DNA of 64,000 nt from Poindextera sp036494815 (GTDB lineage Bacteria; Pseudomonadota; Alphaproteobacteria; Caulobacterales; Caulobacteraceae), in NCBI GenBank assembly GCA_036494815.1, contig DASXNV010000063.1, positions 1-64,000 of the forward strand, read 5' to 3'. A model generated the notes under the pieces. The model was given only the letters and a program-made list of their open reading frames with translations, searched no databases and was not told the origin of the DNA. Below, in pieces: positions 18,051-27,870 of the stretch; position 1 is the first letter of the stretch; each line of letters opens with the position of its first letter. The position numbers and the translations under genes are program-made.

Positions 18051-18845
18051 TCAGTCGTCCACGTGCGGCAGGCACAGAGGCCGTGCGGCGTCGGCGCGGA
18101 TGAAGTCGACGATCTCCATCACCTCGGACGACCCAGAGAACACTCGCGCCACGTCGTCGATCCGCTCCTGCAGCGTGCCTTCGTCGGCGAACAGCAGGCG
18201 ATAGGCGGCGCGCAGGTCATTGATCACCTCGCGCGAAAAGCCGCGGCGCTTGAGCCCGACCAGGTTCAGCCCTTCCAGGTGGGCGTGGTTGCCCCATACC
18301 GAGCCGAAGGGGATCACGTCCTTGGTCACCGCCGCCAGGCCGCCGATATTCACGTGGCGACCGACGCGGCTGTACTGATGCACCGCGGCCAGGCCGCCGA
18401 CGATGGCGTATTCCGCCACGTGCACATGGCCGCCCAGGGTCGCGGCGTGGGCCAGGATCACGTGGTCGGCGACAATGCAATCGTGGGCCACGTGAGCCTG
18501 GGCCATAAAGAAGCAATCGTCACCCACCGTGGTCACGCCGCGCCCGCCGGGCGTGCCGATATGCATGGTGGCGTATTCACGAATGATGTTGCGGGCGCCG
18601 ACCAGCAGCCGCGTCGGCTCGCCCTTATAGGCCAGGTGCTGGGGCGCCCCGCCCAGACAGGCGAAGGGATGCAGCACGCAGTCCTCGCCGATCTCGGTAT
18701 GGCCCTCGACCACCACATTGGAAGCCAGCCGCGTGCCCGCGCCGATCTTGATGTGGTCGCCCAGGATGCAATAGGGGCCGACTTCCACGTCGTCGCCCAG
18801 CACCGCGCCAGCAGCGACGATCGCCGTCGGATGAATCTTGGCCAT
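18051..18845 (-). CDS. lpxA: UDP-N-acetylglucosamine acyltransferase
   Basis: LpxA puts the first 3-hydroxyacyl chain on UDP-GlcNAc, the first step of lipid A synthesis. The 264-residue protein starts MAKIHPTAIV and has left-handed beta-helix hexapeptide repeats through about residue 190 (for example VGPYCILGDH, AQAHVAHDCIVADHVILAH with the catalytic His), then the C-terminal helical part. The start at 18845 shares one base with the fabZ stop (TAATG); the longer open frame upstream is fabZ read out of frame. Confidence 0.96.
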   Translation of the reverse strand: MAKIHPTAIVAAGAVLGDDVEVGPYCILGDHIKIGAGTRLASNVVVEGHTEIGEDCVLHPFACLGGAPQHLAYKGEPTRLLVGARNIIREYATMHIGTPGGRGVTTVGDDCFFMAQAHVAHDCIVADHVILAHAATLGGHVHVAEYAIVGGLAAVHQYSRVGRHVNIGGLAAVTKDVIPFGSVWGNHAHLEGLNLVGLKRRGFSREVINDLRAAYRLLFADEGTLQERIDDVARVFSGSSEVMEIVDFIRADAARPLCLPHVDD

Positions 18846-19318
18846 TAGGGGGTCTCCACCACCATCGCGGCGAACTCCACCTCGGCCGCGAGTTTCTCGC
18901 CGACCATGGCTTTCCCGCGGAACTTGAACACATCCCCCCGCGCCCTCAGAACCTCGACATTCATGCGCAGCACCGCGCCTGGCCGCACCGGATGGCGGAA
19001 GCGGCAATTGTCCAGCGACATGAACAGGATGGTCTTGCCCTCCACCGCCACGTCCAAAGACTTTGACATCAGGACCGCGCCAGTCTGGGCCATGGCCTCG
19101 ACGATCAGCACCCCCGGCATGACCGGATTGTTCGGAAAATGGCCGACGAAGAACGGCTCGTTCACCGTCACGCACTTGATGCCGACGATCGACTGGTGGG
19201 GCTTATATTCCTCGGCGCGGTCCACCAGCAGGAACGGATACCGGTGCGGTATTCGCTGCAGGATCTCCGCGATATCGATGTCGACCTGGACCGCAGGCTC
19301 GATGTCAGTCTTGCTCAT
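18845..19318 (-). CDS. fabZ: 3-hydroxyacyl-[acyl-carrier-protein] dehydratase
   Basis: FabZ dehydrates 3-hydroxyacyl-ACP in fatty acid elongation and competes with LpxA and LpxD for the same substrate, which explains the shared cluster. The 157-residue hot-dog-fold protein has IPHRYPFLLVDR, the catalytic His in GHFPNNPVMPGVLIVEAMAQ and the Glu in the same segment. I start it at MSKTDIEP (19318); it overlaps lpxD by 14 bp and lpxA by one base. Confidence 0.95.
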   Translation of the reverse strand: MSKTDIEPAVQVDIDIAEILQRIPHRYPFLLVDRAEEYKPHQSIVGIKCVTVNEPFFVGHFPNNPVMPGVLIVEAMAQTGAVLMSKSLDVAVEGKTILFMSLDNCRFRHPVRPGAVLRMNVEVLRARGDVFKFRGKAMVGEKLAAEVEFAAMVVETP

Positions 19319-20339
19319 TCCGTCTATCCCTGCCGCGATCCTTCGCCAGCCGACCAAGAGCGGCGACCTGGCGAAGCCATTGGCGAGACGGAACAGCTGG
19401 GGTGCCGCCCCAGGTCTCGCCGGCGGGAATGTCACGCATCACCCCGCCAGAGGCCAAGACCGTAGCCCCATCCCCAATTGTTACATGATCGGCGATTCCC
19501 GCCCGTCCCCCAAATCGCACCCCGTCACCGACCACGGTGCTGCCCGAGATGCCGCTGTGGGCGGCGGCGAGACAGTTGCGCCCGATGCGGCAATTGTGGG
19601 CGATCTGGACCAGGTTATCGAGCTTGGTGTTCTCGCCGATCACCGTGTCGTCCCAGGCGCCCCGATCGATACAGCTATTGACGCCCACGGTCACGCCGTC
19701 CTGCAGGATCGCGCGGCCCAGCTGAGGAATATCCACCATGCCGTCGCGGCCGCCGGTGACGCCGAACCCCGCTTCGCCCACGCGCGCGCCGGCCAGGAGA
19801 CGCACCCGGTCACCGATCAGGGCGAAACCTACGCTGACATTGGGACCGATCTGACAATCCCGGCCCATCGTCACGCCCACCCCGATCACGGCGTTGGCGC
19901 CGATGGCGCTGCCTCGGCCAATGCGGGCATGGGGCCCGACCACCGCGCCGGGGGCCAGGATGACGCCCTCCTCCAGCTCCGCGGTCGGATGGACCAGCTT
20001 GTCGCAGGGCGGAATGACCCGTGGCCGATGCAGGCGGTTGGCGGCGCGGACATAGGCCACCTGAGGTTCAGACGTGATCAAGGCGACGCAGCCTTGGGGC
20101 AAACGCTCCACATGGGCCTGGCTGACGAAACAGGCCCGCGCCTGGGTCTTGCCCACAGCGTCGTCATAGCGGCGATCGAAGAAATAGGCGATGTCACCCT
20201 CTCCCGCCCGATCCAGCGGGGCGACCCCCAAAATCTCCAGCGCCTGACCAGGTGGATTGGCGAGTGTCGCCCCGGCGATCTCGCACAATTCTGCGAGCGA
20301 CACGGGGCCAAGGGGTTCAAAAAAACGGGGATCCGGCAT
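19305..20339 (-). CDS. lpxD: UDP-3-O-acylglucosamine N-acyltransferase
   Basis: LpxD adds the second, amide-linked acyl chain in lipid A synthesis. The 344-residue protein has the uridine-binding N-terminal domain (SLAELCEIAGATL ... GDIAYFFDRRY), followed by hexapeptide repeats from about residue 115 with the catalytic His region LVQIAHNCRIGRNC, and a C-terminal helix. A hairpin but no gene lies between it and skp upstream. Confidence 0.96.
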   Translation of the reverse strand: MPDPRFFEPLGPVSLAELCEIAGATLANPPGQALEILGVAPLDRAGEGDIAYFFDRRYDDAVGKTQARACFVSQAHVERLPQGCVALITSEPQVAYVRAANRLHRPRVIPPCDKLVHPTAELEEGVILAPGAVVGPHARIGRGSAIGANAVIGVGVTMGRDCQIGPNVSVGFALIGDRVRLLAGARVGEAGFGVTGGRDGMVDIPQLGRAILQDGVTVGVNSCIDRGAWDDTVIGENTKLDNLVQIAHNCRIGRNCLAAAHSGISGSTVVGDGVRFGGRAGIADHVTIGDGATVLASGGVMRDIPAGETWGGTPAVPSRQWLRQVAALGRLAKDRGRDRRNEQD

Positions 20340-20617
20340 GGCCTGGCCCTCTTTCAGCGGCCGGCCTCGCGTCCGGCGATCCAGGCTGCATCAGGCCTGG
20401 CAAGGCCGAATTCAACCCTCATCGAACTGAAGCCAGACCGCTGCCCCCAAAAGCAATCGGCGTCCAGCCCATTGGTTGCCAGCAGGACCTCCGGTCAAGG
20501 CCGGATCGATCCTGCTCAGAGCCATTCCCCCAGACGAACACCGTCCGAAGGAGTTTGGCGAAAGCCTATCACCGCACGATCCGGGTTCGCTTCGGAAGAA
20601 GCGAACCCGGTCAGACG
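20340..20617. other. skp-lpxD intergenic region with a perfect hairpin (20581-20610)
   Basis: The 278-bp gap in an otherwise tight operon holds a perfect 13-bp inverted repeat (CCGGGTTCGCTTC / GAAGCGAACCCGG, GGAA loop) 8 bp after the skp stop. On the minus strand no U-tract follows, so it may be a processing or stabilising hairpin or a weak terminator. No coding frame was seen. Confidence 0.6.
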
Positions 20618-21265
20618 TCAGCGCGGCTGCGCGGGGGCGGCCGGTTGCTCGATGTGTTCACGATCGAACTGGAACTGAGTGATCTTGGCGTCGAGGCCCT
20701 GGATCACGGCCGGGGTCAAATCCATCGAAGGAGCCACGACGAGAACGGATTCAGCGTTCAGGAACAGCGAACAGTTGTGCTGGATAAAGGTCTGACGAAT
20801 GACGGGATCGGCTTCCTGGAAGATACGGCCGATCGCTTTCTGTTCGGTGACCTGCAGTTCGCGCTCCCGCTGCTGAGCCTTACGCTGCAGGGCGTTGGCG
20901 CGAAGGTTGATCGCCGATCCACGCTGTTCGAATTGATCCGGCGGCAGGGTGGCCTTCTGCCCTTCCAGGGCCGACGCATCGGTCCGCAGCGCGGTCTCTT
21001 CCGCGCTGAGTTCGGAATCCGACTGGGCCTTCAGCTGGTTCAGCCGCTGGACCACGAACTTGCCGGCCGCCGAGCCGAGAACGAGGCCGTTCTTGTCGAG
21101 CACGCAGACGCCGGGGATGGTCGGGCCAGCCGGCAAGGCTGGCTGAGCCGCCGCCGGCGCGGGCGCCGTGGTCCGTGGCTTGGCGGGCTGCTGCGCGAGC
21201 GCCTGACTGGCAAAAGCGGTGGCGGCCACGCAAACGAGCGCGAGGCCGAGCTTGGAGTTGGTCAT
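20618..21265 (-). CDS. skp: Skp/OmpH-like periplasmic chaperone
   Basis: Skp-type chaperones hold unfolded outer-membrane proteins on the way to the BAM complex. The 215-residue product has a clear signal peptide (LALVCVAATAFASQALA, cleavage after about residue 24), a P/A-rich linker, a core beginning GVCVLDKNGLVLGSAAGKFV and a long charged, coiled-coil-prone helix (about 85-150). It is directly downstream of bamA (3-bp gap), which supports the role. The identity rests on context and architecture more than on single residues. Confidence 0.88.
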   Translation of the reverse strand: MTNSKLGLALVCVAATAFASQALAQQPAKPRTTAPAPAAAQPALPAGPTIPGVCVLDKNGLVLGSAAGKFVVQRLNQLKAQSDSELSAEETALRTDASALEGQKATLPPDQFEQRGSAINLRANALQRKAQQRERELQVTEQKAIGRIFQEADPVIRQTFIQHNCSLFLNAESVLVVAPSMDLTPAVIQGLDAKITQFQFDREHIEQPAAPAQPR

Positions 21266-21268
21266 GGA

Positions 21269-23758
21269 TTAGAACCTGGTTGAGGTGGAAAAACGGAAAT
21301 TCTCGGTCTTGTCGTACTTGTCCCGGGCCAGGACATCGCTCAAATCGATGCGGATGGGGCCCAAAGGCGACTTCCAGAACACGCTGATCCCGGCGGACGC
21401 CCGGAAAGCGAGGTCGTCCTTGATGCTCGGCAGCAGGGCGTGGCTAGTCGGGTCACGCTTGTCGGTGGCGTCCAAGAGGCCATCGGTGCCGAACTGGGTG
21501 AAGAAGGCGGTCTTGATCCCGTACTGTTCCGGCAGGAAGTCCGGAAAGGTCTGCTCCAGCGTGCCGATAGCCTTGGCCTTGCCGCCTAGCGCCTGGTCGT
21601 AGTTCGGGGTGGTGTCGCGCGGGCCGACCCCGGCGATCTGGAAGCCGCGGAAATCGTTGCCGCCCACATAGAAACGGTCGTTGATCCGCACCGTCGAGCC
21701 GCCCCAGCCGCCGATATAGCCCGAGTCAAAGGTGGCGCTGAAAATCCAGTCCGGCGTGAAGCCGTGGTACCAACCGCTCTTGAATTCGCTGCGCACATAT
21801 TTGACCGAACCGCCCAGGCCGGCGAAATCCTGCGAGACCTCGGTGAAGAAGCCGCGGGTGGGATTGAGCGGATCGTTCCGGTGATCCCAACGCAGGGTGT
21901 AGCCCACCAGCGAGGTAATGGAATTACCCCGCTCGGCGCAGAGGATCGGCGAGACGCTCGGCGGATTGCCGCAAAGGCTAGAATCCACTTCCACGTCGTC
22001 CGCATGCAGGTTGTAGCGCAGCTGCAGGGATGAATAGGCCCCCAGCCCAAAGCCGAGCCGAAGGGCGCCGCCGATGGAACTGGTGTTATAGCCCGCGTAC
22101 TGGCTAAAATCGTATCGGGTGACGTAGAGATCGCTACCTGCGCTGAGGTTTCGGCCCAGGAAACGCGGTTCGGTGAAGGACAGGCTGATCTGCTGCCTCA
22201 ACGACCCGATCGACGCCTCGGCCCGCAGGTCCTGACCGCGGCCGCGGAAGTCGCGCTCGGAAATCCCCAGATCGAGAACCAGTCGGTCGATGGAGCTGTA
22301 GCCGGCGCTGAACGAAAGCTCGCCTGTCGGCTGTTCGGTGACCTTGACCTGCAACCCGGTCCGGTCCGGCGCGCTGCCGGGAATCTGGGTGATGTCGACA
22401 TCCTTGAAGAAGCCGAGCGAGCGCACCTGGTTCTTGGAACGATCGACCAGGACCCGGTTGTAGGCGTCCCCCTCGGTGACCTGCAGTTCTCGGCGGATCA
22501 CCGGATCCAGGGTGCGGGTGTTACCGACGATGTCGATGCGGTCGATATAGACGCGCGGACCTTCCTTGACGTCGAAGATCAGATCGACCGTGCGCGTTTC
22601 GCGGTTCGGCGTATAGCGCGGGGCCACATCCACAAAGGCGAAACCCGCGGCGCCGGCGGCGAAGGTCAGGGCGTCGGTGGCGTCTTCGATCTTCTTGTCT
22701 TCGTAGAGCTGGCCTTCGCGGATCGGCAGCAGCTGCTGTAGCACGGCGCCGTTCAGCTTCTTCAGCTGGGTTTCGACCTTGATCTTGCCGAAGTGATATT
22801 TCGGGCCTTCGTCGATCGTGTAGGTGACCGCAAAGCCGTTCTTGTCCGGCGCCAGTTCGGCGACGGTGTTGATGATGCGGAAATCGTAGAAGCCGTGGTT
22901 GCGATAGAACTTGCGCAGCTCTTCCTGGTCGTAGTCCAGGCGGTCGGGGTCGTAGTTGTCGTTGGTGCTGAGGAACCGGTAAAGCCGGCTCTCGCGGGTG
23001 ACGACCACGCCGCGCAGGTCGTTGTCCGAAAACTGGCGATTGCCGATGAAGTTGATGCGGGTGATGCCGCTCTTTGGGCCTTCATTGATTTCGAAGATCA
23101 GGTCGATGCGCTTTTGCGGCAGTTCGACGATCTTCGGCGTCACGGTCACCGAAATGCGGCCCGAGCGTCGATAGAGTTCAACGATTCGCTGAACATCGCC
23201 CTGCACCTTGCCCTTGGTGAAGATGCCGCGCGGGCGAACCGTCACTTCATCGCGCAGCTTGTCGTCCTTGAGGTTGTCGTTCCCCTCGAAAACCACCTGG
23301 TTGATGATCGGGTTCTCGGCGACGCGGACGATGAGCTCGCCATCGACCAACTGGACGGCGACGTCGGCGAACAGGTCGGTCTTGAACAGGGTCTTGACCG
23401 CAAGGTCGATCTGTTCCGGCCCGATGGTGTCACCCGGCTGAATCGGCAGATAGGACAGGATGGTGTCCTGTTCGATCCGGACATTGCCCTGAACGGTGAT
23501 CTTACGCACTACACCCGACTGGCTGACCGCTGGAGCGGCCGGCGCGGGCGCTGGAGCGGCGGCAGGCGTGGGCGCATTGGCGGCAGGGGGCGCAGCGGCT
23601 GGCGCAGGCGCCGCCAGGGCTGGGGCATAGACAGCGGTCGACAACGCGCTCGTCGCCAGCAGCAAGGCCAGCCCCGGCGCGCGGGCGCGCGAAACACGAA
23701 AGCGGCGGTCGGTGGAAAGATCCATCAGGTCAGCCATCGGCATGGGGCGTCCAGTCAA
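21269..23758 (-). CDS. bamA: outer membrane assembly factor BamA (Omp85)
   Basis: BamA inserts beta-barrel proteins into the outer membrane. The 829-codon protein has an N-terminal signal region (LALLLATSALSTAVYAPALA), an A/P-rich spacer, about five POTRA domains (about 80-430, starting VRKITVQGNVRIEQDT) and a C-terminal 16-strand barrel with the conserved family segment GGNDFRGFQIAGVGPRD and a terminal Phe (STRF). The frame opens with TTG at 23758 overlapping the rseP stop as TTGA; ATG codons at 23743 and 23737 are alternative starts, and the signal peptide is intact in each case. Confidence 0.96.
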   Translation of the reverse strand: MTGRPMPMADLMDLSTDRRFRVSRARAPGLALLLATSALSTAVYAPALAAPAPAAAPPAANAPTPAAAPAPAPAAPAVSQSGVVRKITVQGNVRIEQDTILSYLPIQPGDTIGPEQIDLAVKTLFKTDLFADVAVQLVDGELIVRVAENPIINQVVFEGNDNLKDDKLRDEVTVRPRGIFTKGKVQGDVQRIVELYRRSGRISVTVTPKIVELPQKRIDLIFEINEGPKSGITRINFIGNRQFSDNDLRGVVVTRESRLYRFLSTNDNYDPDRLDYDQEELRKFYRNHGFYDFRIINTVAELAPDKNGFAVTYTIDEGPKYHFGKIKVETQLKKLNGAVLQQLLPIREGQLYEDKKIEDATDALTFAAGAAGFAFVDVAPRYTPNRETRTVDLIFDVKEGPRVYIDRIDIVGNTRTLDPVIRRELQVTEGDAYNRVLVDRSKNQVRSLGFFKDVDITQIPGSAPDRTGLQVKVTEQPTGELSFSAGYSSIDRLVLDLGISERDFRGRGQDLRAEASIGSLRQQISLSFTEPRFLGRNLSAGSDLYVTRYDFSQYAGYNTSSIGGALRLGFGLGAYSSLQLRYNLHADDVEVDSSLCGNPPSVSPILCAERGNSITSLVGYTLRWDHRNDPLNPTRGFFTEVSQDFAGLGGSVKYVRSEFKSGWYHGFTPDWIFSATFDSGYIGGWGGSTVRINDRFYVGGNDFRGFQIAGVGPRDTTPNYDQALGGKAKAIGTLEQTFPDFLPEQYGIKTAFFTQFGTDGLLDATDKRDPTSHALLPSIKDDLAFRASAGISVFWKSPLGPIRIDLSDVLARDKYDKTENFRFSTSTRF

Positions 23759-24972
23759 GAGAACAGGCCGCCGAGAAAATGAAAAACGCTGCTGCGCTGC
23801 AGATCGTTGAAGGTGGCGAACAACATCAAACCGAGCAGTAAGGCAAGACCTACCCGGTAACTCGCCGCCTGAACCGGCTCGGCCAGAGGCCGGCGGGCGA
23901 TGGCTTCATAGGCGTAGAACAACAGATGCCCCCCATCGAGCACCGGGATGGGCAACAGATTCACGAACCCAATGCTGACCGAAATGATGCCGGCCAGTTG
24001 GGTCAACCCCACAAGCACGTTCAGCATTTTTGTCGGCAGATCGGAGACGCTGTTGACCGCCGCGGTGGCCACGGCGCCGGATAGCTGCGCTGTGCGCAAC
24101 GGGCCGCCCAGTTGATCGGCGGAGACCTGGCCAGTGACCATGCGGCCGATGTAATAGGCCGTGGTCGATAGGATATCCCAGCTCTCCCGCACCCCACCGG
24201 CGACGGCCTGCATGGGGTTGTAGCGAATGTGATTGAAATCGCTGGGCTTCAACTCTGGCCGCAAGCCCAGGGCGCCGACGCGGTGTTTGCCATTGATTGG
24301 ATCCGAGTCGATTCGCTCACCCGGCGTCGCCAATAGCTTAACCTGCTGTCCCGAGCGCTCTACGATAAAGACGATCGGCGCATGAGCGCGGACGGACACG
24401 TATTGCATCAGCGCCTCGAAGCTGGCGATGCGATGATCGTCCGCACGGACGATCGTGTCCCCGGCCTGAAAACCGGCCTTTTCCGCCACGCTTCCAGTCA
24501 CGACGCTGCCAATCCGCGGCGCGGTGACATATTCCCCGAGCGTGCCCAGAACGATGGCGAACAGCACCACCGCCAGCAGGAAATTGGCGAACGGCCCGGC
24601 GGCGGCGACACAGGCCCTCTGCCAGACCGGCTTGAAGGCGAAGTATTTCATCTCCGCCCCAGGCCCCTCGGCGGCGACGATCTCAGCGCGCATGGCGTCA
24701 AGATCCTGCTGGTCGGGAACGCTGGCGGCGTTGGCGTCGCCGGCGAAACGCACATAGCCCCCCAACGGCAGCCAGCCGATTCGCCACTCGGTTCCCGCCT
24801 TGTCGCGCCAAGACAGGATGGCGTGGCCGAATCCGAGCGAAAAGCGGTCGATGGCTATGCCGAACGCACGCGCCACCCAGAAGTGACCGAGCTCGTGCAC
24901 CGTAATGATCAGCGAGATCACCGGCAGCCAGGTCACAAGATCGATGAGCGCGCTTTGCGCTTGGGCCGTCAT
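23755..24972 (-). CDS. rseP: site-2 intramembrane metalloprotease RseP/MmpA
   Basis: This family cuts membrane proteins within the bilayer; the Caulobacter homologue MmpA degrades a polarity factor remnant (PodJ). The 405-residue protein has the zinc motif HELGH at residues 26-30, a PDZ-like domain (about 145-225, with AGFQAGDTIVRADDHRIASF), a second metal-ligand motif PVLDGG near residue 345 and four predicted membrane helices. It lies between dxr and bamA, as in E. coli and Caulobacter. Substrates here are unknown. Confidence 0.95.
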   Translation of the reverse strand: MTAQAQSALIDLVTWLPVISLIITVHELGHFWVARAFGIAIDRFSLGFGHAILSWRDKAGTEWRIGWLPLGGYVRFAGDANAASVPDQQDLDAMRAEIVAAEGPGAEMKYFAFKPVWQRACVAAAGPFANFLLAVVLFAIVLGTLGEYVTAPRIGSVVTGSVAEKAGFQAGDTIVRADDHRIASFEALMQYVSVRAHAPIVFIVERSGQQVKLLATPGERIDSDPINGKHRVGALGLRPELKPSDFNHIRYNPMQAVAGGVRESWDILSTTAYYIGRMVTGQVSADQLGGPLRTAQLSGAVATAAVNSVSDLPTKMLNVLVGLTQLAGIISVSIGFVNLLPIPVLDGGHLLFYAYEAIARRPLAEPVQAASYRVGLALLLGLMLFATFNDLQRSSVFHFLGGLFS

Positions 24973-24996
24973 GAGGGCTCTTCGAAATCCAGGCTG

Positions 24997-26211
24997 TTAG
25001 TGGGAAAGGCCGCGGCCCGCGACAATGTCGCCGGCCACGCGGCGCGCGGATCGGTCGGTGACCATGGCGTTCTCCAGTACGTCGCCGGTCGCCCCCGCGC
25101 CCAGATCGCCCCCAGCCTCCATCCGCTCCAGCGTCTCGGAAACCGTGGCGGCAATATCGAGAAAGCCGATGCGTCGGTCAAGGAAGGCGGCGACCGCCGT
25201 CTCATTGGCCGCATTCATGGCCGCCGGCGCCAGTCCTCCGGCCGTCAGGGCCGAACGGGCGATGCCAATGGCCGGAAAGCGGATAGCGTCGGGCTCGGAG
25301 AAGGTCAAAGAGCCGATCGCAGCCAGATCCAGCTTGGGCGCCGGCCAGGGCAACCGGTCTGGCCAGGCGTAGGCGCAGGCGATCGGCGCGCGCATGTCGG
25401 GCGGCCCCAACTGCGCCAGGGTCGATCCGTCCTCATATTCGACCATGCTGTGGATGATGGACTGCGGATGAATCAAGACGTCGATGCGCTCCGCCGGGGT
25501 GTCGAACAGATAGGCGGCCTCGATCATCTCCAGGCCCTTGTTCATCATCGTCGCCGAATCGATCGAAATCTTGGCGCCCATGCTCCAATTAGGATGGGCC
25601 ACAGCCTGCTCCGGCGTGGCGCCCGCCATGTCCTGCAAGGTCCATTCGCGGAACGGTCCGCCTGAAGCCGTCAGGATCAGCCGCGCCACCCGGTGGGCGC
25701 AGGCGGACTGCAGGGACTGGAATATGGCGGAGTGTTCGGAATCCACCGGGATCACTCGCCCTCCCGCCGCCCTGGCGGTTTCCAGCAGGGTCGGTCCGGC
25801 GCAGACCAGGCTTTCCTTGTTAGCCAGGGCGATCACCGCCCCGGTGCGCGCCGCCGCCAGGGTGGGCGCCAGACCGGCGGAGCCGACTATAGCCGACATG
25901 ACCCAGTCGGTGGGCATCTCCGCCGCCTCGCGCACGGCCTCCGCACCGGCGGCGATAGCAATGCCCGCCCCGTTCAGACGCGCCTTGAGCGCCTCGTACA
26001 GGCTCTCATCGGCGATCACCACCCGCTCCGGCCGCCAACGCTCGGCCTGCTGCGCCAGCAGTTCCACATTGCGTCCGCCGGTCAGGGCGACAATCTCGAC
26101 CTCTGCCGACCCCATGGCGCCCGCCTGTTCGAAAAGGCTGAGGGTCGAAACCCCGATCGAGCCCGTCGAGCCCAGCACCGTCACTCTGCGCTTATCGCTC
26201 AATGTCCCCAC
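24997..26211 (-). CDS. dxr: 1-deoxy-D-xylulose 5-phosphate reductoisomerase
   Basis: Dxr makes 2-C-methyl-erythritol 4-phosphate, committing carbon to isoprenoids through the MEP pathway. The 404-residue protein has the NADPH-binding VTVLGSTGSIGVST, the IALANKESLV segment, the metal-binding PVDSEHSAIFQ, and the substrate loop LTASGGPFREW with PNWSMGAKISIDSATMMNKG after it. It overlaps cdsA by 13 bp. The products feed undecaprenyl diphosphate made by uppS two genes upstream. Confidence 0.97.
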   Translation of the reverse strand: MGTLSDKRRVTVLGSTGSIGVSTLSLFEQAGAMGSAEVEIVALTGGRNVELLAQQAERWRPERVVIADESLYEALKARLNGAGIAIAAGAEAVREAAEMPTDWVMSAIVGSAGLAPTLAAARTGAVIALANKESLVCAGPTLLETARAAGGRVIPVDSEHSAIFQSLQSACAHRVARLILTASGGPFREWTLQDMAGATPEQAVAHPNWSMGAKISIDSATMMNKGLEMIEAAYLFDTPAERIDVLIHPQSIIHSMVEYEDGSTLAQLGPPDMRAPIACAYAWPDRLPWPAPKLDLAAIGSLTFSEPDAIRFPAIGIARSALTAGGLAPAAMNAANETAVAAFLDRRIGFLDIAATVSETLERMEAGGDLGAGATGDVLENAMVTDRSARRVAGDIVAGRGLSH

Positions 26212-27062
26212 CCCGCTTCATAGGCCAGTCGGGCCACCGCGATCGACACGACCGCGAACATCAGCCCGTCCACCCGATCCAGGAGACCGCCGTGGCCGGG
26301 GATCAGATCTCCAGAATCCTTCACACCATAGTTCCGTTTCAGCATCGATTCCCACAAATCCCCGACCATGGTCGCTAAGCCGCCGATCAAACCTATCACC
26401 GCCGCCGCCGGAAGGCTCAGAATGGCGGTGGAAAATATTATTCGTGCTTCGGCGGTCACCACCGCCGCGATCATTGCGCCGCAAAGCCCGCCGAAGAATC
26501 CCGACCAGGTTTTGTTGGGCGAGTATCGGGGGGAAAGCTTAGGCCCTTTTAAGGCGTTACCCACCGCAAAGGCGGCGATATCCGCGCACCAGGTCACGGC
26601 GAACACTAAAATCGTCCAACTGATCGGGTTGGGCATGACGTGCAGCCAGGTCAGCGCGACGCAGGGCGGCCCCAGATAGACCACCCCATAGGCCACATCG
26701 CGCGCCCGCGTCTGCAAGGCCTTGGCGATCAGGCCGGCCGCCACGGCCAGCACGGCGATGGCGATCCAGGCCTGCCTGAAAAGATGCAGATAGGTGAGGA
26801 AGATCGGCGCCAGGATCGCCACGGTCATGACGATCGCCACCCGCGACGGGGCCTTGGGAGCGGCCATCGCCCCCCACTCGATCGCCAGGAACGCCACGCC
26901 GACCGAGATCATGGTCAGAAAGGCCCAGCTCCATGGGGGCAGATTGCTGGGCGCGAAAACCACCGCAACGACGGCGCAGATCAGCGCTGTCGCGGAGAGA
27001 ACCCGGATGCGCAGATTGTTCCAGTCGAAGCGCTTAGGCGGTCGCGAGGACGTCATCGACAC
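26199..27062 (-). CDS. cdsA: phosphatidate cytidylyltransferase (CDP-diacylglycerol synthase)
   Basis: CdsA activates phosphatidic acid with CTP for phospholipid synthesis in the inner membrane. The 287-residue polytopic protein has about seven or eight hydrophobic helices and ends with the family signature SMLKRNYGVKDSGDLIPGHG then LLDRVD. The start may be 27062 or 27056 (two ATGs). It overlaps the end of uppS by 20-30 bp. Confidence 0.95.
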   Translation of the reverse strand: MSMTSSRPPKRFDWNNLRIRVLSATALICAVVAVVFAPSNLPPWSWAFLTMISVGVAFLAIEWGAMAAPKAPSRVAIVMTVAILAPIFLTYLHLFRQAWIAIAVLAVAAGLIAKALQTRARDVAYGVVYLGPPCVALTWLHVMPNPISWTILVFAVTWCADIAAFAVGNALKGPKLSPRYSPNKTWSGFFGGLCGAMIAAVVTAEARIIFSTAILSLPAAAVIGLIGGLATMVGDLWESMLKRNYGVKDSGDLIPGHGGLLDRVDGLMFAVVSIAVARLAYEAGWGH

Positions 27063-27825
27063 CAGTTCCGCCGTACCGCCGATCGCGTCGCCGGAACTCC
27101 TCGACAGCCGCCTTCAGGTGGGCCGGGCCATAGTCGGGCCACAGGACGTCCTGGAACACCAATTCAGCATAGGCCGCCTCCCACAACAGGAAGTTCGACA
27201 GCCGCTTTTCGCCGCTGGTGCGAATGATCAGGTCGGGCGCTGGGGCGTGCGCCGTGGACAATTCACGATCGAACGCCGCTTCGTCGATCGTATCCGGGTC
27301 CAGTCGCCCGGCTTTTACTTCCTGGGCGAGCCGGCGCGCCGCGTCGGCGATATCCGCTTGTCCACCGTAGTTGAACGCCACCTGCAGCAGAAACTCGCTA
27401 TTACCCGCTGTGCGCCGCTCGGCGCGCTCGATGATTTCCAGCACATCGGCGGACAGGCCCGTGCGGCGACCGATGATACGCACGCGCACGCCTTCCCGCT
27501 CCAGCCGGTCCAGATCGCTTTCCACATAGCTTTTGAGGAGACTCATCAGCTCGGTGACCTCGGCCACCGGCCTGCGCCAGTTCTCGGTGGAGAAGCCGAA
27601 TACGGTGAGCCGATCGATCCCGGCCGAGGGCGCCGCCTCGACCGTTCGCTTCAGCGCATTGACGCCCGATCGGTGCCCCAGAGCCCGCGGCAGGCTCCGC
27701 GCTTTGGCCCAGCGCCCGTTGCCGTCCATGATGATAGCGACATGAATCGGCCGTTCGGCGCCCGCGTCAGCGGACGCCTGAGCGGCGGATCGGGGCGTGG
27801 ACTTGGCGCCGGGCGGCGGCGGCAT
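27034..27825 (-). CDS. uppS: undecaprenyl diphosphate synthase
   Basis: UppS builds the C55 lipid carrier used for peptidoglycan and polysaccharide export. The catalytic region shows HVAIIMDGNGRWAKAR (Asp of the diphosphate site), GHRSGVNALKRTV, FGFSTENWRRP and the C-terminal PDLIIRTSGEKRLSNFLLWE. I start at 27825 (263 residues) because AAAGGA lies about eight bases before this ATG; the ATG at 27843 lacks a good ribosome binding site. Confidence 0.95.
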   Translation of the reverse strand: MPPPPGAKSTPRSAAQASADAGAERPIHVAIIMDGNGRWAKARSLPRALGHRSGVNALKRTVEAAPSAGIDRLTVFGFSTENWRRPVAEVTELMSLLKSYVESDLDRLEREGVRVRIIGRRTGLSADVLEIIERAERRTAGNSEFLLQVAFNYGGQADIADAARRLAQEVKAGRLDPDTIDEAAFDRELSTAHAPAPDLIIRTSGEKRLSNFLLWEAAYAELVFQDVLWPDYGPAHLKAAVEEFRRRDRRYGGTGVDDVLATA

Positions 27826-27870
27826 GCGGGGGGTCCTTTGCATCGCGGCGGTGTTCCGCCGTCGCGGCCA

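Noticed and set aside
18906..20678. 590-codon plus-strand frame over fabZ-lpxD
   Set aside because: The translation lacks any recognisable motif and spans two well-supported genes and a non-coding gap on the other strand.
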